Source of the DNA: Blastomussa wellsi
Taxonomy: Eukaryota; Cnidaria; Anthozoa; Scleractinia; Plerogyridae
Length of the DNA stretch: 64,000 bases
Reading direction: 5' to 3'
Assembly: GCA_947652115.1 (NCBI GenBank)
Contig: OX393562.1
Span: 770,843 to 834,842, forward strand
A program made the translations under genes and the position numbers. The notes beneath the pieces are model-generated. The model searched no databases. It was not told the DNA's origin and saw only the letters and a program-made list of their open reading frames with translations. Of the stretch, positions 1 through 13,700 are shown in pieces; the stretch's first letter is position 1, and every line of letters begins with the position of its first letter.

Positions 1-624
1 ACATTGGGTGGGGTGAAGGGGGTGTTTTGGTGGAGCGTATTGAACCAGAAAAAAGAGTGACAAATATGCCTTAAAAACTGCAATTTCAAATCAATGTGTC
101 AACTACTTTTGTCTAACATTGTAGAAGCGAGGAAGATGACGATCAAGTTATGCTTGCGCACTTTTAACATAAATCTGCAATACCCTGGGATGATAGGTAA
201 GGAGGTTGATTGTCATTACCAGCATCCAACACTGACCATCTCAGAAGACATTAAAATAGCGATCTTGTATGACTAGCTCTTCTAGTTGAAATATTGGCCA
301 ATAAATTTTTCCCTTTTGCAGTACCAGCCTTGCAATCAATTTCAGTTTTACAACACTTAGAGTGACGTCTGGTACGAGCATTTCTTTATCAAGAGATCCG
401 GCAATAACAAGCCAACTAGTTTTATTCTTCGTTGCGTGGTCTCCTGCATCCAAACGTTATATATTAGCGATCTTTCAGTATATTAATAACATTCGCTTCT
501 AAACATGTCCATTGTAGTTGTCTGGTTTTAAATTAAAGCTGCGACACAATTCCGAGCAAAACCAAGTGGCGTAGTGGCACTAGCCCTGCATTTTTAAATA
601 ACTGTCTTACAATGATTCACTTAC

Positions 625-690
625 ATCATACTCAATCCAAGTGCAGTTGGCGTGTTGAAAACGAACATGTGCATTACTTCCATTCACTTG
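625..690 (-). CDS. Exon: GAIN-like segment with C-x-W motif, leftmost placed exon
   Basis: 66 bp, phase 0-0, acceptor TGTATTGATTTCCAG, donor TATGAT/GTAAGT. It encodes QVNGSNAHVRFQHANCTWIE and YD. 'NCTWIEYD' resembles the C-x-[FY]-W segment near the GPS of GAIN domains. The GPS itself should follow but I could not place it before position 1. Confidence 0.58.
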
Positions 691-3600
691 CTGGAAATCA
701 ATACAAAACAAGGATTTGTTTTTATGCTTGCTAACAAGCAAATGGCTTAAATCAGGAGAGCTTGTGAACTGAACGTCTTTCAGTAGAGATGACGAAGAAG
801 AAGATGATGGTGGTGGTGATGGTGATGATGATGATGATGATGATGATAATGATGATGACAATGATGAACAAACAAGTATGTCACAAATTTTTATCTTACC
901 TCGCTCGTTATGTTTCCTGGGAGAATGGACGAGTGTCCGCGAGGTTCGCCACCAGGAGACAGTTGATTTGGATCAATCTTCAATAGAAGAACCTGACGAT
1001 ACCAAAACTGAGTCATACCAGGAACCTTTACGTCATCAAATTCATGGATCGAACTATCCGCAATAGCGTAGTCAACACTGCATGAAATGAAAATGTTCAA
1101 TAAAATACATCTGACCTTTAGAAAATTGTGTTTTTCGTTAAAACGAGAAGGTTGTAGGGGGATCCGAACTACAGTCCAGCGTACGTTGTTGTAAACATTA
1201 TAGATTCAGATGGTCTTCGGAAGTGGCAAAACCTACAATTTGTGTCCACGTCTTCTCCACCGGCATAGAATTTCAGGGGCTGATTTCCTAGGAACGCAAA
1301 CTTTGTGTTCTATATTGTGTCATGACAGAGAGGAATTGCAAAAGAACCTTTAAAAAACAAAGATTCGAAGTCTAGATTTCACGCTTTTACTCTCTTTAAA
1401 GTCAATAACTTCTATAAATTCTTGCATTTGAACATTTCCTTCTGTCATGACATAAAATCGGTCATTGTTTTACCAGTAGGTTATACAATCAATTAATTTG
1501 GAGGGCTCTTCCAGCTGAAAACTTGGACACAAACACTCGTTACCTGCAGTTGCGCTAGAAACGATCTGCCAGTAATTCCATTGTACTGTTTCTGATGAGT
1601 TTTAGAGGAATAAATACTCATAGAATTCAGAATTCAAACTGTAGGGGAATGATATAAATGGGCGTCTCGGTAAAACAGCCTTCCGTTTCAGAGATAATTC
1701 AGTCTATAAATGACTTTTTGTGGAATTTACATATCCCAGCTAACTACCCCGGTGTCCCTCATTTTCTTTTGATACTTACTATGGTAAGGGCCCGATACGC
1801 CAACAAAACGCCAATGTTTGAGAGGACGTTGGAGCTGAACAGGCAAAGGACTTTACGTCGTTTTTGAAATTCCAAAGTTGAAAAGAATTCTGAGTAAACA
1901 AGAAAAATGGATACTGTTTAAAAAAAGTCAAAGGCGAATACCGTAATAATTCTATTAAGCCCTCCAACGGAACTAACCTCATTATTAAGACCTCCCCATT
2001 TTCCCTAGATAGTAGATCAAGAAAATTTATGGCCAAAAACAAGGTATCTTTACGCTACAAAAGGTACCTTTTATTGTTACTATTTTATGACAATAGTCCA
2101 CTTTACTTTCTTACAAATGTGCCTTGATTAACATGTGGTTTGAAATAGGGACCCACCACCTCTCAAAGGGTCTTGAAAAATACCCCTCATCCAGCCCCTG
2201 GGTGTGAAGGGCGGAGGGCGCACGGAGGGGCTACTAAAACGAATCATTAAACACCACACTGATGAAACAGCAAGACTTGAAATACCCTCTCCTGAAATTA
2301 CTTATCACGAATTGCTCTCACGTGAGTGTCAGAATTTAGTAAGAATCGGGGTCGATCACGAGAGACATAGAGGAGAACCTTGGAAAGGGAGCTAAAGGAG
2401 AAAGGAAGAAGAACCTGGTATGAGCGGCATCGGCGCAGAGGACAGGGTAGCCTGGAAGCAAAGAGGCTACAGCCCAGAGAATGAGAAAATTGACGATTAT
2501 GATGAGTCACTTACCACTTTGCCTGAACAAAAGAAATTTGAAGGGGTCCGAGACAGGTTTTTGTTCTTAGCTGCTTGGAACATTGCCTGAAATGAAACAA
2601 TAATCACAGCGCATCAAGTGATTGATAAGATGGAGGGGGAAGGGGGGGGGGGGGTGGAGTGAGGCACTCCCTGTAGCGGACTGTACGGACAGGTTGTAGG
2701 TATGTAAACGAGTAGGGATTTCACAAGTTGGAGTATACAAAAGGATAGGGAAAACTGCCATTTAGATATTCAAAAGGGCTTTTCAAAATACCTCGAATAG
2801 ACCCACCAAACAGTCGATCCATTTATGTATTTAACGGGTTATTCAAGTGAAAGGATAAAGTGTAGTAACCCATCTGTATGTGTGTGAAAGTGTGACCATT
2901 TCCCTACTGAGGGTATCCGGAAAGCGGTTCATATTCTGTCAAAAATGTATATGAAAGGCGAGGGATGTGGACCTCGGGTCGAAGCCTAGAATTTTATGTA
3001 TTTTAAGTTTCAACTGATTTTTCCTCTCAAAATTCTAACGTTATCGTCTACACAATTTTGTCATTATGTAATACTTTTAATTTACAATTTATCTATGTAA
3101 TAGTACTTATATAAAACCTAACCCTCAGTTGTTCTTCTGTCCCGCCTAGACTAGCTTTTGTTACCCGCGGGATAGCCGTAATTAATGAAATCAAATATTC
3201 ATAATAAAATTGTTGTTGTTGTTGTTGTTGTTGTTGTTAGCCTGCCCGTTTTAATCATGCTAGTCGAGCAGCATAATGTGACGTCATGCATTTCCAAATA
3301 ACTTCTTCAATGATAAGATCTGCTCACCCGAGTGAAATTTAGTGCGACCATGTCGTTAGACTGATTGACTGGGCTCAGAAGGCTGACCCCAGTCTTAAAA
3401 AGCTGGTTCAGATAACCAAAGAATCGTTCCTTGTTTGTAAAGTTGACTCCCTCGTCGATCACCTCTCTTGTCAGATGCAGCAAGTTTGTTGAATTGGCTG
3501 AAGACAACTGAAAATAAAACAAAGGTGTTCTAGATTTTCGGCGGAACTCATTTCTGGGTGGTATAATGCTGCTGTAATTGGGTATTGTTTATTGCTTTCG

Positions 3601-6600
3601 CGGCAGCTATGATCGCAATTCCAAGAACTTGCCAAAATACATACAATAGAAAAAGAAAGCGAAGCCTCTATCTCCCCTCCCCCTCCTGGAAAGTACAAAG
3701 GTCGGGATTCTGGTCCAGGAGGCGTGGTAACCAAACGGTTGGCGCGCAATTAAGAGACTTAACTCTCCTTGCGCCTTTTCACCGAGATGTATAAATGGGT
3801 ACCATCGAATTTAATGCTGGGGGTAAGCCCGCAGAGAGTATCCCATTCAGGGGAGAAGTAGAAACACTACTAGTCACCTCGTGCTAAGGAAACCGGGATA
3901 AGCTCCGGCTTGATGGGCCAGTAGGCGCGTATGAAGTAGGCTGGTATTACAGTCGAAAGTTAACATAACACGGAAACCGAACAAAAGCACGGTATATACC
4001 TTAAAAGTGAATTCTCTAAGAAGATATTCCTTTTCGCAATAACAGCTTTCTTTGTGATGCCATTCAGTTGCAGATGTACCTGAAGAGCAGCGGCTTGTGA
4101 ACTGACCGCCTAATGTTGGATCAACCTCTGAGCAGTTCCTTTGAACAATCTCGCCCAAGGCAGTCCTTTCCCAGTAAAGGTGGAATCGCGTATGAAAAGG
4201 ACAGAAGTCTAGGAAAACATATTTTTAAATCATTAAATAAGAAAAAAATTCAATAGTTACCTCTACTATACTATTAGATTGCATAGCCTTAAAACAATTA
4301 TACAACAAGGGTTATTCTACGTGAAAAAGTAAAAGTAGAATTTGCGAGACACCAACACGCACCAACACGACCATAACTGATAAGGCAGGACAGGTATTTC
4401 ACTCGTCAGCGCGGTGTCCCAAATTACCGCTCTAACAATCTAAACCTGCTGTTGCTACTGAAACTTACATTGAGCACAGTCTCTCTCGTCTGAGCCATCG
4501 TAGCAGTCCTTCTTTTTATCGCACCAGTCATTAAGTGATCGTATTTCGTCTCCACTTTCACACAGGAACAAACGTTCATCAGAAATAAGCGTCAAGTTTT
4601 GAATTCCTTGAAATGACAAAGGAAACCATCTCAAAAAAGGAATTAAGGACAATTTGCTTGTTTTAATGATGTACTGTCATGTTCAGTCCTACAAGTATAA
4701 TAAAAGACAAGGAAAATAAAGTTTCAAAAACGCTACAACGAAGAGTAATTGTCAGTGATTACTATCCAGCTGTGTTTGCTGTCTAATAATACTTTAAATA
4801 AGAGACTTCCTTTCTTTAAACTCGTTCTATAGGTAACCCATGTATGTGGTGCCCTAATGATCTGTGCGCTGGACTGCCGCTTAGCCTTTGGACTATCGGT
4901 TTGCTGAAACAAAAGGCGATTTTGACATAAAAAGTCTAAACACAGAGTTGAATTGCTCCAGAGCCCACGATCACCCTGGTCTGTGCCATGCGCCAGGGAT
5001 CAAGGGCTGGTCCTAACTTTTAAGCATACGCCGAGTAATCTGTGATTTTTTAAGACAATCAGATTTGTTAGATTTGACAGATTTGTTAGATTTGACAGAT
5101 TTGTTTGTGAATTGCGGACTTTCAATGTTGGATGGAACCAGAGTTCTCGAACCCTCGCGCATGCAACAACAACAACAGCAACAAACAGCTTTATTTGCAT
5201 GACCATAAACCGTTTACAGTCCCAAGGTAAATAGTTTCCCTGCTTCACAATAGTGTCCCGCAGAGCAAAACAGGATGATATGGACGCCACTAGCTGCATG
5301 TTAATGTAATAATCAGTAGAATTTATTAATTGTACAATTAGGACTGAAATTGGTAACTGCTTCAAATTCGGCATTCTATTGACTAATTTGTTAAAGAAAT
5401 AATCTCTAATTGAAAAATATCTGGCGCAGACCAGAAGGGGGACGAGAATAGCCGTTTCCTTGCTTGTGAGCACCTACCGTGTCGTGGGCAGGTGAACACA
5501 AAACAATGTTACTTTATTTTACCCGTGAAGGATGAATATATTTAAGTAATATAAGCTGTTATGGTAAGCAATCAAAAATTAAGACGATAACTAACCGACA
5601 AAAGCACCAGTACAACGGACGTGACTGGGTTCCAAGTAGCAGCCAGGTCTCACTCGTTTCCGCTCCGAGCTACAAAAGAAGTCTACACCATTCTCCTTCC
5701 AGCGATACCCATCAGGCAAGGTTTGGTTCTTCCAAGTGCACGCTGCGGAGATGCAAAAGAAAGAATTATAGATTAGTTGAGAATTTTTTTCATTTATCTG
5801 AAAATTTATATGTTTTTTTTCTTTTGCCTCGTCACGCAATCATTCCTCCCCGTGACGCGCGAAAAGAACGCCTGTGTTGTAGGCTGCCGAATGGCCAATG
5901 CCTTAAGACATCGATGGTTGAAAGTGTGTGATTGAAAGTTGTCGATATTTATTGCATGTTCTATAAATCAACATATATCCTAGAGGAATGGCAATGTTCA
6001 TTCCCGCTTCACACTAAATAAATGATAGTTAAGTAATTGGACCTAATGGTAATTACGTTAGATTCGCATACTTGCCTTTACAAATTCCTGTGTTCGATGT
6101 CAGAAAAGCGGCCACATTGCACTCTGGTTGATTGCAGTGTTCTGTTTTCGTGTCATCGGATGTTATGAACGTTATATCCCGTGAACACGAAAGAGATCCG
6201 TTATTACATCTACACGCGATGCAATCCCCGGCTAACCACTTAGCTCCTTCAAAATAAGTATTACCCTCCTCATCTTGGCACAAAGTGTCTGAAAAAAGAA
6301 AAAAACAACAGATAGGATCTTTCACAAAATCAATCCTTATGGTTTCTCCTGTAGTTCGAAATACGGCAAATATCATTCATCTGAGTTCGGTTTAAATTTC
6401 TCGATGGCCAGATGTCGTATAGAGCCAGTAACAAGCAGAACGTATGATGCTATGAATGTGGCCTATAGCAGCTCTAAAGCTGTGACGGTGCGCACCTCTT
6501 TACAAGGTCCCACATTGTTGGCTGAAAAAAGGATAAACACACAACAGTAACAATGGACCCTAGCCCTAAAACAATAGAGCTGCGTGCTATTAAGATCCAA

Positions 6601-9600
6601 TGAAATTAGAGGTTCTGGAGAGCTGCGAACTATCCCCTAAAGCCTTCCTCACCTAAATACCCTATCACGTGATTTCTCATGAAAACTAGTGGACTATGTA
6701 CGCGTTCGTCTACACAAAGCGATCGTCAGCACGAAATGGCAGGTGGAGTGCATTGGGGGTTGGACGCGTAGATTTGTCATAATATTTTACTTTGCCTATT
6801 TTTCATGAATATCCGATTGTAACAGTTGTTATTGTGTTTGATGATGTTTCAATGGTTGCTACTAAGTTTTTGTTGCCGTTGCTATACACCTCAAAAAAAA
6901 AATGTCAAATGAATGATTATAGTGGTCATGCACTTAGCTACATCAAGCTAATTCTCAGACATGCCACTCAAACTGAAGGAAACAAATATTGGTATTCAAA
7001 TTAGCCCTTGTTGCCTCGATTTTAAACTCAAAAATCAAAAGAATATTTTATCTTGAACGAGGCAACAAGGGCCAATAGACCAATTTCGATATTTTAAAAT
7101 TCAGCCTAAAACAATAGACCTCAGCACGAGGCTCCGGGGTATAAATTATAGAGTTTGTGGGATTTATTCCCCGGAGCCTCGCAGTGATGTCTATTGTTTT
7201 AGGCTGAATATTAAAATATCGAAATTGGTCTATTTGTATGTGAATAAATCAGCGGCCATTTTGGAGTAAGGTGTATGTTTCGCAACGTCGCTGTTTGATT
7301 GCCGTCACAGTTGTTGTTGTTGTCGTTTTCACTGTTGTTGTTAATTTCTGATAGTTGATGTTGGATTATTACTACTGTTGTTGTTGTTTAGGGAATTCGC
7401 CGCTACATGGTGTACCCGTCTTACTTGCTTCACAATAGTTTCCCTGCAAACAGTTTGGACTGGGTGTGTCACACATGTCATCACGTGCTCTCAGCTGAAG
7501 TCCTCCGGGACACACAGTCATGTTCCATCGTACCTGACTGGCAAGTTGCGGAAGTGCTATGAAACGAAATACGTATTACATTGATATTGAAGTCGCATAA
7601 GGTTCCTTAGGGTGTTATAAAAATGATATAGCCACCGTAAATTAAAATTTCGCTTGGTCGTTTAATTCATCTGTCCGACCGCCTGTCCGTACGTTCTTCA
7701 CTTCTTATGTGTTCCATGTCAAAACAAAGGAGAGCCAAGTCCAAATATTTCCTGACAACAACCGACAAGTGGAGAAGATTTTCGTTTGTCTTGGAGCTCC
7801 GTAAGTTAACACAAACAACTTAGATATTTTTTGGTAACTCCAGGGTACTCGTCTGTTTGGTTCGCAGGTTGGTCGCATTTAGTGTTCAATTTATAATTTC
7901 TGACGAACATCCACGTCTGTTTCGTATGGAGGTGGCCCGGGATAATACTTGAATATCCATTTAATTTCTTTTACCTGGACATTTCCTGGCACAGCAAACA
8001 GCGCCGTTATAAATATTGCACCACGGCCCGGTCATTTGTGGGCATCCACTTGTTTTTTTCTGCCCTGGAAACTGAAATGTACAACCCAGATATTCCCAAG
8101 TATCTCCCTCTAGAAGAATCCGACCATCTTTGGTAGTTTCAATAGCTGCATGAGAAAATATACAACGTGTTTAAGACAAATATAAAACTGTACTTGAATC
8201 ATGTGGTGGCAGCCGTAGCCTCGGTCGCCTCGTCTTTCCCCTCGCTCGCAAGTTTTCTTCGCCCTCGACTATAAGCTTTCCGAGAGCCTGGAACAGGCTA
8301 ATGACAATCGAAAGGTATTGAACGACACGAGAACATGACGAATCTAGTCTAGCCTCCTGGGAAAGGCTAGCCTTTCAACAGAAAGTATATTGATTAAATG
8401 ATTAAAGAAACGCGCACAATCATGTTCGAATTCTATCAATAGATAGCGACGGGAGGACCAATCAATCGCAGATTTCCAATAGAACATGACTGAGTCGGCT
8501 TCACTAACAGTGAATGGACAAAAATCCAAAACCAATCCACTTTCCTGATTAAACTCAGTCAGCCTCTACTGGTAACTTTCAGCTCATTTCACAAGACGAA
8601 CCTTGACATGATTCTTTCCTTTCTCTGATGAATTCCAGCGTGTTACAAGTGGGTTGTTCACAGGATTCATCGAATGGTACATATGCATTGTATTGGCCTG
8701 GGAAATTGACTTCAAGTGATTTTATACATTTCAATGATCCAGCGCTACACTGGCAGCTAATGCATTCAGTTACCTAAAAATGGAAAATTAGCTGGATCAA
8801 CTGCCGATTAACTCTTGCAGTATTCATTCTCACTCGCTGATTACTAACGCAAATTACTTAATGAGCATTTGGCTTCCCAACAAAACATTATCCTCTATAA
8901 TTGATAGTTTCGTTCTTTACGTCAGACCAGTAAAAAAATAAAAAATAAAAAATAAATAAATATGTAAATAAATTACTCAATGTGTTTAGCTACTCAGTGA
9001 AGAGCGCAAAGTCTAAAACTAGATGCAAATTATTGGACCCCAGCGAAAATCGGAAAACATTAGCTCTTTCTGAGAGAAATAAAGGGAATGTTGGCGAAGT
9101 TTTCTTTTCAAAAGTATTTAAGGATCACAGGGCTTTCGCGCTTTAAGAAATCTTCAAAATTGTCCGCCATTCCGATGTGTTTGTCCGATTCTTGTCTGAG
9201 TTTCGCTACCGAGGACACTATAGCTAAGATAAGCTTCAAACTTAGCTCATTCTATAAGTAAGGTATACCTGCCAGACATTTTTGAGAAGTAACACCTGCC
9301 CTTCTTCATCACGGCAAACAACTAAAATCATAATAAAAAAGGAGCAAATCAACATCACATCAATTTGTACTGGTTGAAGTCTATCTAGTTTCAGACAACT
9401 CCTTAGATACAGTTTTGATGGTAAATAACTTGCATACACTTTGTATAATTATTTTACCTTTGAGTATAAAATAACTTTGTTCTATTTTTCTGTTGGCGTT
9501 GTTTAAGGAGAAATTAGTGAGCTAAGCCGGGTTAGACTGTACTGTCAGTCTCTACTGGCACAAAAGTGAAGCAACGGAAAACAAAACCCTCTCGCTGTTC

Positions 9601-10761
9601 GTTACTCAACATTTTGCTGCGGATAACAAATTTCGAAAAGTTTAGCTTAAATTTTCTCATTCCAAGCCATCCTTGTTTCTTTGCAGTTCATTGGTATCTC
9701 CTAGATGTTTTTCTTCCTTAGTAAACTGTTATTTCAAGTTCTTTGATTTGAGGCTAATTTTAAACACAACTAAAGATGACTTCATTCATAAGCCCCTTTA
9801 AATGGGCTATGAAGGGTGATGGAGACTGAAGAGACCATGGCTAGTTCTAGAAAAGTTTTGAAGTGCTAGATATAAAAGTTATATTAATTTATGCATGACG
9901 TACCATCCTGTTACATTAATTTATGCATGACGTACAATCCTATTATATTAATTTATGCATGACGTACCATCCTATTATATTAATTTATGCATGACGTACC
10001 ATCCTGTTACATTAATTTATGCATGACGTACCATCCTATTATATTAATTTATGCATGACGTACCATCCTATTATATTAATTTATGCATGGCGTACCATCC
10101 TATTATATTAATTTATGAATGACGTACCATGCTATTATATTAATTTATGCATGACGTACTATCCTTTTACATTAATTCATACATGACGTACCATCCTGAC
10201 ACTGTGCTTCATCAGAACCGTCAGAACACTCTGAGATGCCATTGCACACGTGACCTTTCCTTATAAAGTCACCATCTGAACAACGAAATAACTCGTTCGA
10301 GTTCTCAAGCTGAAAAAAGACTAAACATAAAATGGAGGTCAGTAAATGAAGAGTTGAGTTATCCAAGCAAGCTTTTAAGCTTCAGTCAATAGTTCGCGAC
10401 TTTCAGGTATCTGAAACGACGCGTATCGTATAAGCATAGTATGTAGACTACCCTCGACATGTGTTGATAAAACTATTGCGAACATGAACCTACAAATCAA
10501 AAGATGTTTTCGCTGGTAGAGCATGGCCTTGATTTTATTAAATGATTAATTTCTTCCCATATGCACATTCCTCTGCTCTCTAATACTGTGAAACCTTGAG
10601 GTTGCTAATATCAGAGATGGGGCTCGTTGTAGGGGCGAGGACGACTACGAGTACGACATTTGACTTGAAATTTTTTCGCGCGTACTAACAAAATATTCAC
10701 CAGAAAACTTCATTTTCCTTTTCATCAGCAAAAAAGTTAGCACGGTCATTTTTGGATATAA

Positions 10762-10793
<32 letters not shown>

Positions 10794-13700
10794 CTATTCA
10801 TTTATTGAAGGCAGTTAGGCTTCTCCTAATCGCAAAATTATAAAACTACTAACATTTTGATAACTACGAGTTTCAGTGAGAATGTCCAAGTGGCGAAAAC
10901 AAGTTCTGAAAATAGTATTACTTTTATCATTTTGCGACCAGGAGGTGCCTAAATGCCTTCATTAAAAATGACCGTGCTAACTTTGTTGGTGATGAAAAGG
11001 AAAATGAAGTTTTCTGGTACACGCGAAAAAACTTCAAGTCAAATCTCGCAATCGATGTCGTCCTTGTCGTGGAATCTAAAGGTCTCTACTGTTCGCGAAG
11101 GGGGTTTGCGGTCCACGGTACCACGTTGATTCACAAACGTGGTAAATAAATTTTTCCATATCATAGAGAGCGAACTAAATGTACATGCCAAGAAGTGAAC
11201 GAAACTAACGGCAAATCTTTTATTAATTAACATCAAGGCCAGCTTGTTCAAAAGCCGATTAAAACTAATCCAGGATAAAAGTTGAACGTGGGTTCAATGT
11301 CTCTTGTATAAAATTGTTTTTATTGCTTTTATTTTGTGGAGTATTTGAAATCTGTGAAAACTGGAGGACAGGAAATATATGGAGAAACCTTTGCTGAAAA
11401 GCGTTAGCTTAACACGATTAACGTGCTTTGAACAAAGACTAACCTTGACATGCGCTAACAGTTCCACTTCCGGTAGGTAAAATATCATTACTTGGCCGAC
11501 GACATGGCATACAACTTCCAACTGTCCCAACCCGGAATAAGCCGTACTGAATGGTCACGTGATACTTGACACAGCTGACCAAGCCATCCGCGCATGAACA
11601 GTTGAAGCAGGCTCCCGAAAACCAATCGGTCCCATGCTCCCGCACGGTGCCTTTTTCATCGGTGCAAGCTGGTCGAGACAGCTTGGTGCAGTTTATTTTA
11701 TCTTTGCTGCATACACACTTAGTGGTCTTGTTGTTAAGCCATTCCTGTCCATCAACAAAAGCGTTGCCATGGAAATCCCAGCAGCCAGTTTCAGTCTTTG
11801 AGCATGACACGTGGAAGTCAGGTGCGCATTTGCAGGTGATGAGAGGGTTTGGATTCCAACTCTGTCCAACTTCGTAAATGTTTCCATCTTTGTCTTTACA
11901 GCCTAAAATAAAATAGTTAAGTGTCAGGCTTCCCTCGTAGTTAATCATAACGAGCTTGACTCTTCTGTTGCACACGAAATGGTCTTAAAGGGGTAGTTCA
12001 TAACATGTTAGGTGAGCCTATTGCAGTTTGCACCACTTCTTTTTGCCCGATGGCTATGCCATGCTGATGGGGCCCAGCAAGACCGAAACAGCTGTCCACT
12101 GCCACTGCCCGGGTGATATGACTTCGTGCATGCATAAGGTACTTGCCAGACCGTGGGAATCATCAGTGCCCCGCCTCGAGAATAACAGTAAACCAAAAAA
12201 GAGAAACTGCAACATTTGAATCTTCTTAGTTGTGACATTCAGCAATAGGTTTTTTTAAAAAAAAATCCGCGTTTGTCTCAACAAGCTTCGTGCATGATTT
12301 TAATTACTGGTTTGTTTTGAATTTACCTGCTTTTCCGGCCCCGCAGTAACGTAGACTGCAGAAATGATTTGCTGTTGGAAATTTTCCAAATTTGTAGACG
12401 ACGAAATCACTGCAGTTCCTTACTAACACCGGACCGTACCAGAAGCAACAGTCGTGATCTTTGGTGAAACAAATCATGCGTTCCACCACCCCCTCCCCCA
12501 CAGATGGATGCTTGCCATTTAACCATCCGGGAGACAAGGTACCGCAATGCATTTTGGGTACGCACTGTGTCGGCATTACAGTCCCCGCGCTGCCAGTGAA
12601 TCTGAACCAGGCCTGGGGCAAATTGGCGTCACACTTCATTGTGTGATAACTAAAGAAGTCGGTTGCTCTGTCGCGCTCATTGAGAGTCTTGTAATTGACG
12701 CATTCATCATTCCCATTGCCTAAAATTGGTTTAAATAAAAACATCGACATTTAACCACACGGAGTAAGTTATAAGCAGAACTGGGAGTTTCCCTCTGTTT
12801 CAACTATTTTTGAAAAGGTCATGTTTTGGCATCATTTCCTTTTCTAATCTTGCCGTTTTGTTGATAATCATTTTAAATAAATATAATACAAACAAACACG
12901 TGATGAATGATGCCACAGGAAGAATAGTTCCACAATTATTCAGTGTATACACAAGACAATTAGCGAGTACACACTAGATTCAAATCCACTGAAGTGCACT
13001 TGAAGATGACTGACACTTCAGTAACTAGCTTCTGACGCTTTGAGTGCTAAGTGCTATCTCAAGGAAGACTATGGTCTTACTTGAGAGTGGCCTTGGGCCA
13101 TTTGGTGTTTTGAGGCTTCGCGCAACTAAGTAAGTCAGTCAAGCGAAACAAGACACGTTCACACACAAGTTCGTGTGAAGTGCAATTCAAGCACAGTTCA
13201 CGTGAACCCATTTAATTTTTGCCAAATTAATTTACTTTTATTACCTGTAGTATTCATGCTTCCTGTCTGCATGGATGGTATCGACCCTGGAATAAAAGAC
13301 GACGTGATGAGTTCGCCACTTGTGTGAGCATAAATACGACGAACAGTTTGAAATTACTAGCTTAGCCAAGACATGCATGGAACGAAATAAATGCTTTCAA
13401 TTCGTCCGCAGGCGTTGTCAGCTGAAGAGCTTAACATGTGAGGTAACCTGAGTTCCTATTTACATGTAAAGAGGATCATCCTAGCACTAGGATCATCCGA
13501 GCGCGATATGTTTTTAGCTTTCAGTTTACATGCGAAGAGCTGCGTTTGACCCCAGTGCTAAGATCGTCCCAATGCTAGGATAATCATATCTGAGGAGTAG
13601 GATGATCCTAGCGTTAGGATGATCCTAACTCCATGTAAACGGCCTCGCGAGGTTCGCCCGCCCACCATCTTGAAACCTGGAAATGGCGGCACTGTGGTTT

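Noticed and set aside
241..443. Minus-strand open frame (NKTSWLVIAGSLDKEM, VPDVTLSVVKL) as the next receptor exon after 625
   Set aside because: It begins in phase 1 at its only good acceptor, while the exon at 625-690 ends in phase 0, and I found no 0-to-1 exon between them.
1544..1591. 48-bp phase 0-0 exon KQYNGITGRSFLAQLQ
   Set aside because: It would leave a 29-bp intron before the exon at 1,514, too short to splice.
10192..10309. LDLa exon starting at the nearer acceptor (TTTTTTCAG)
   Set aside because: That start needs phase 0, but the preceding exon ends in phase 1; the acceptor at 10,321-10,322 restores phase and matches the other LDLa exon.
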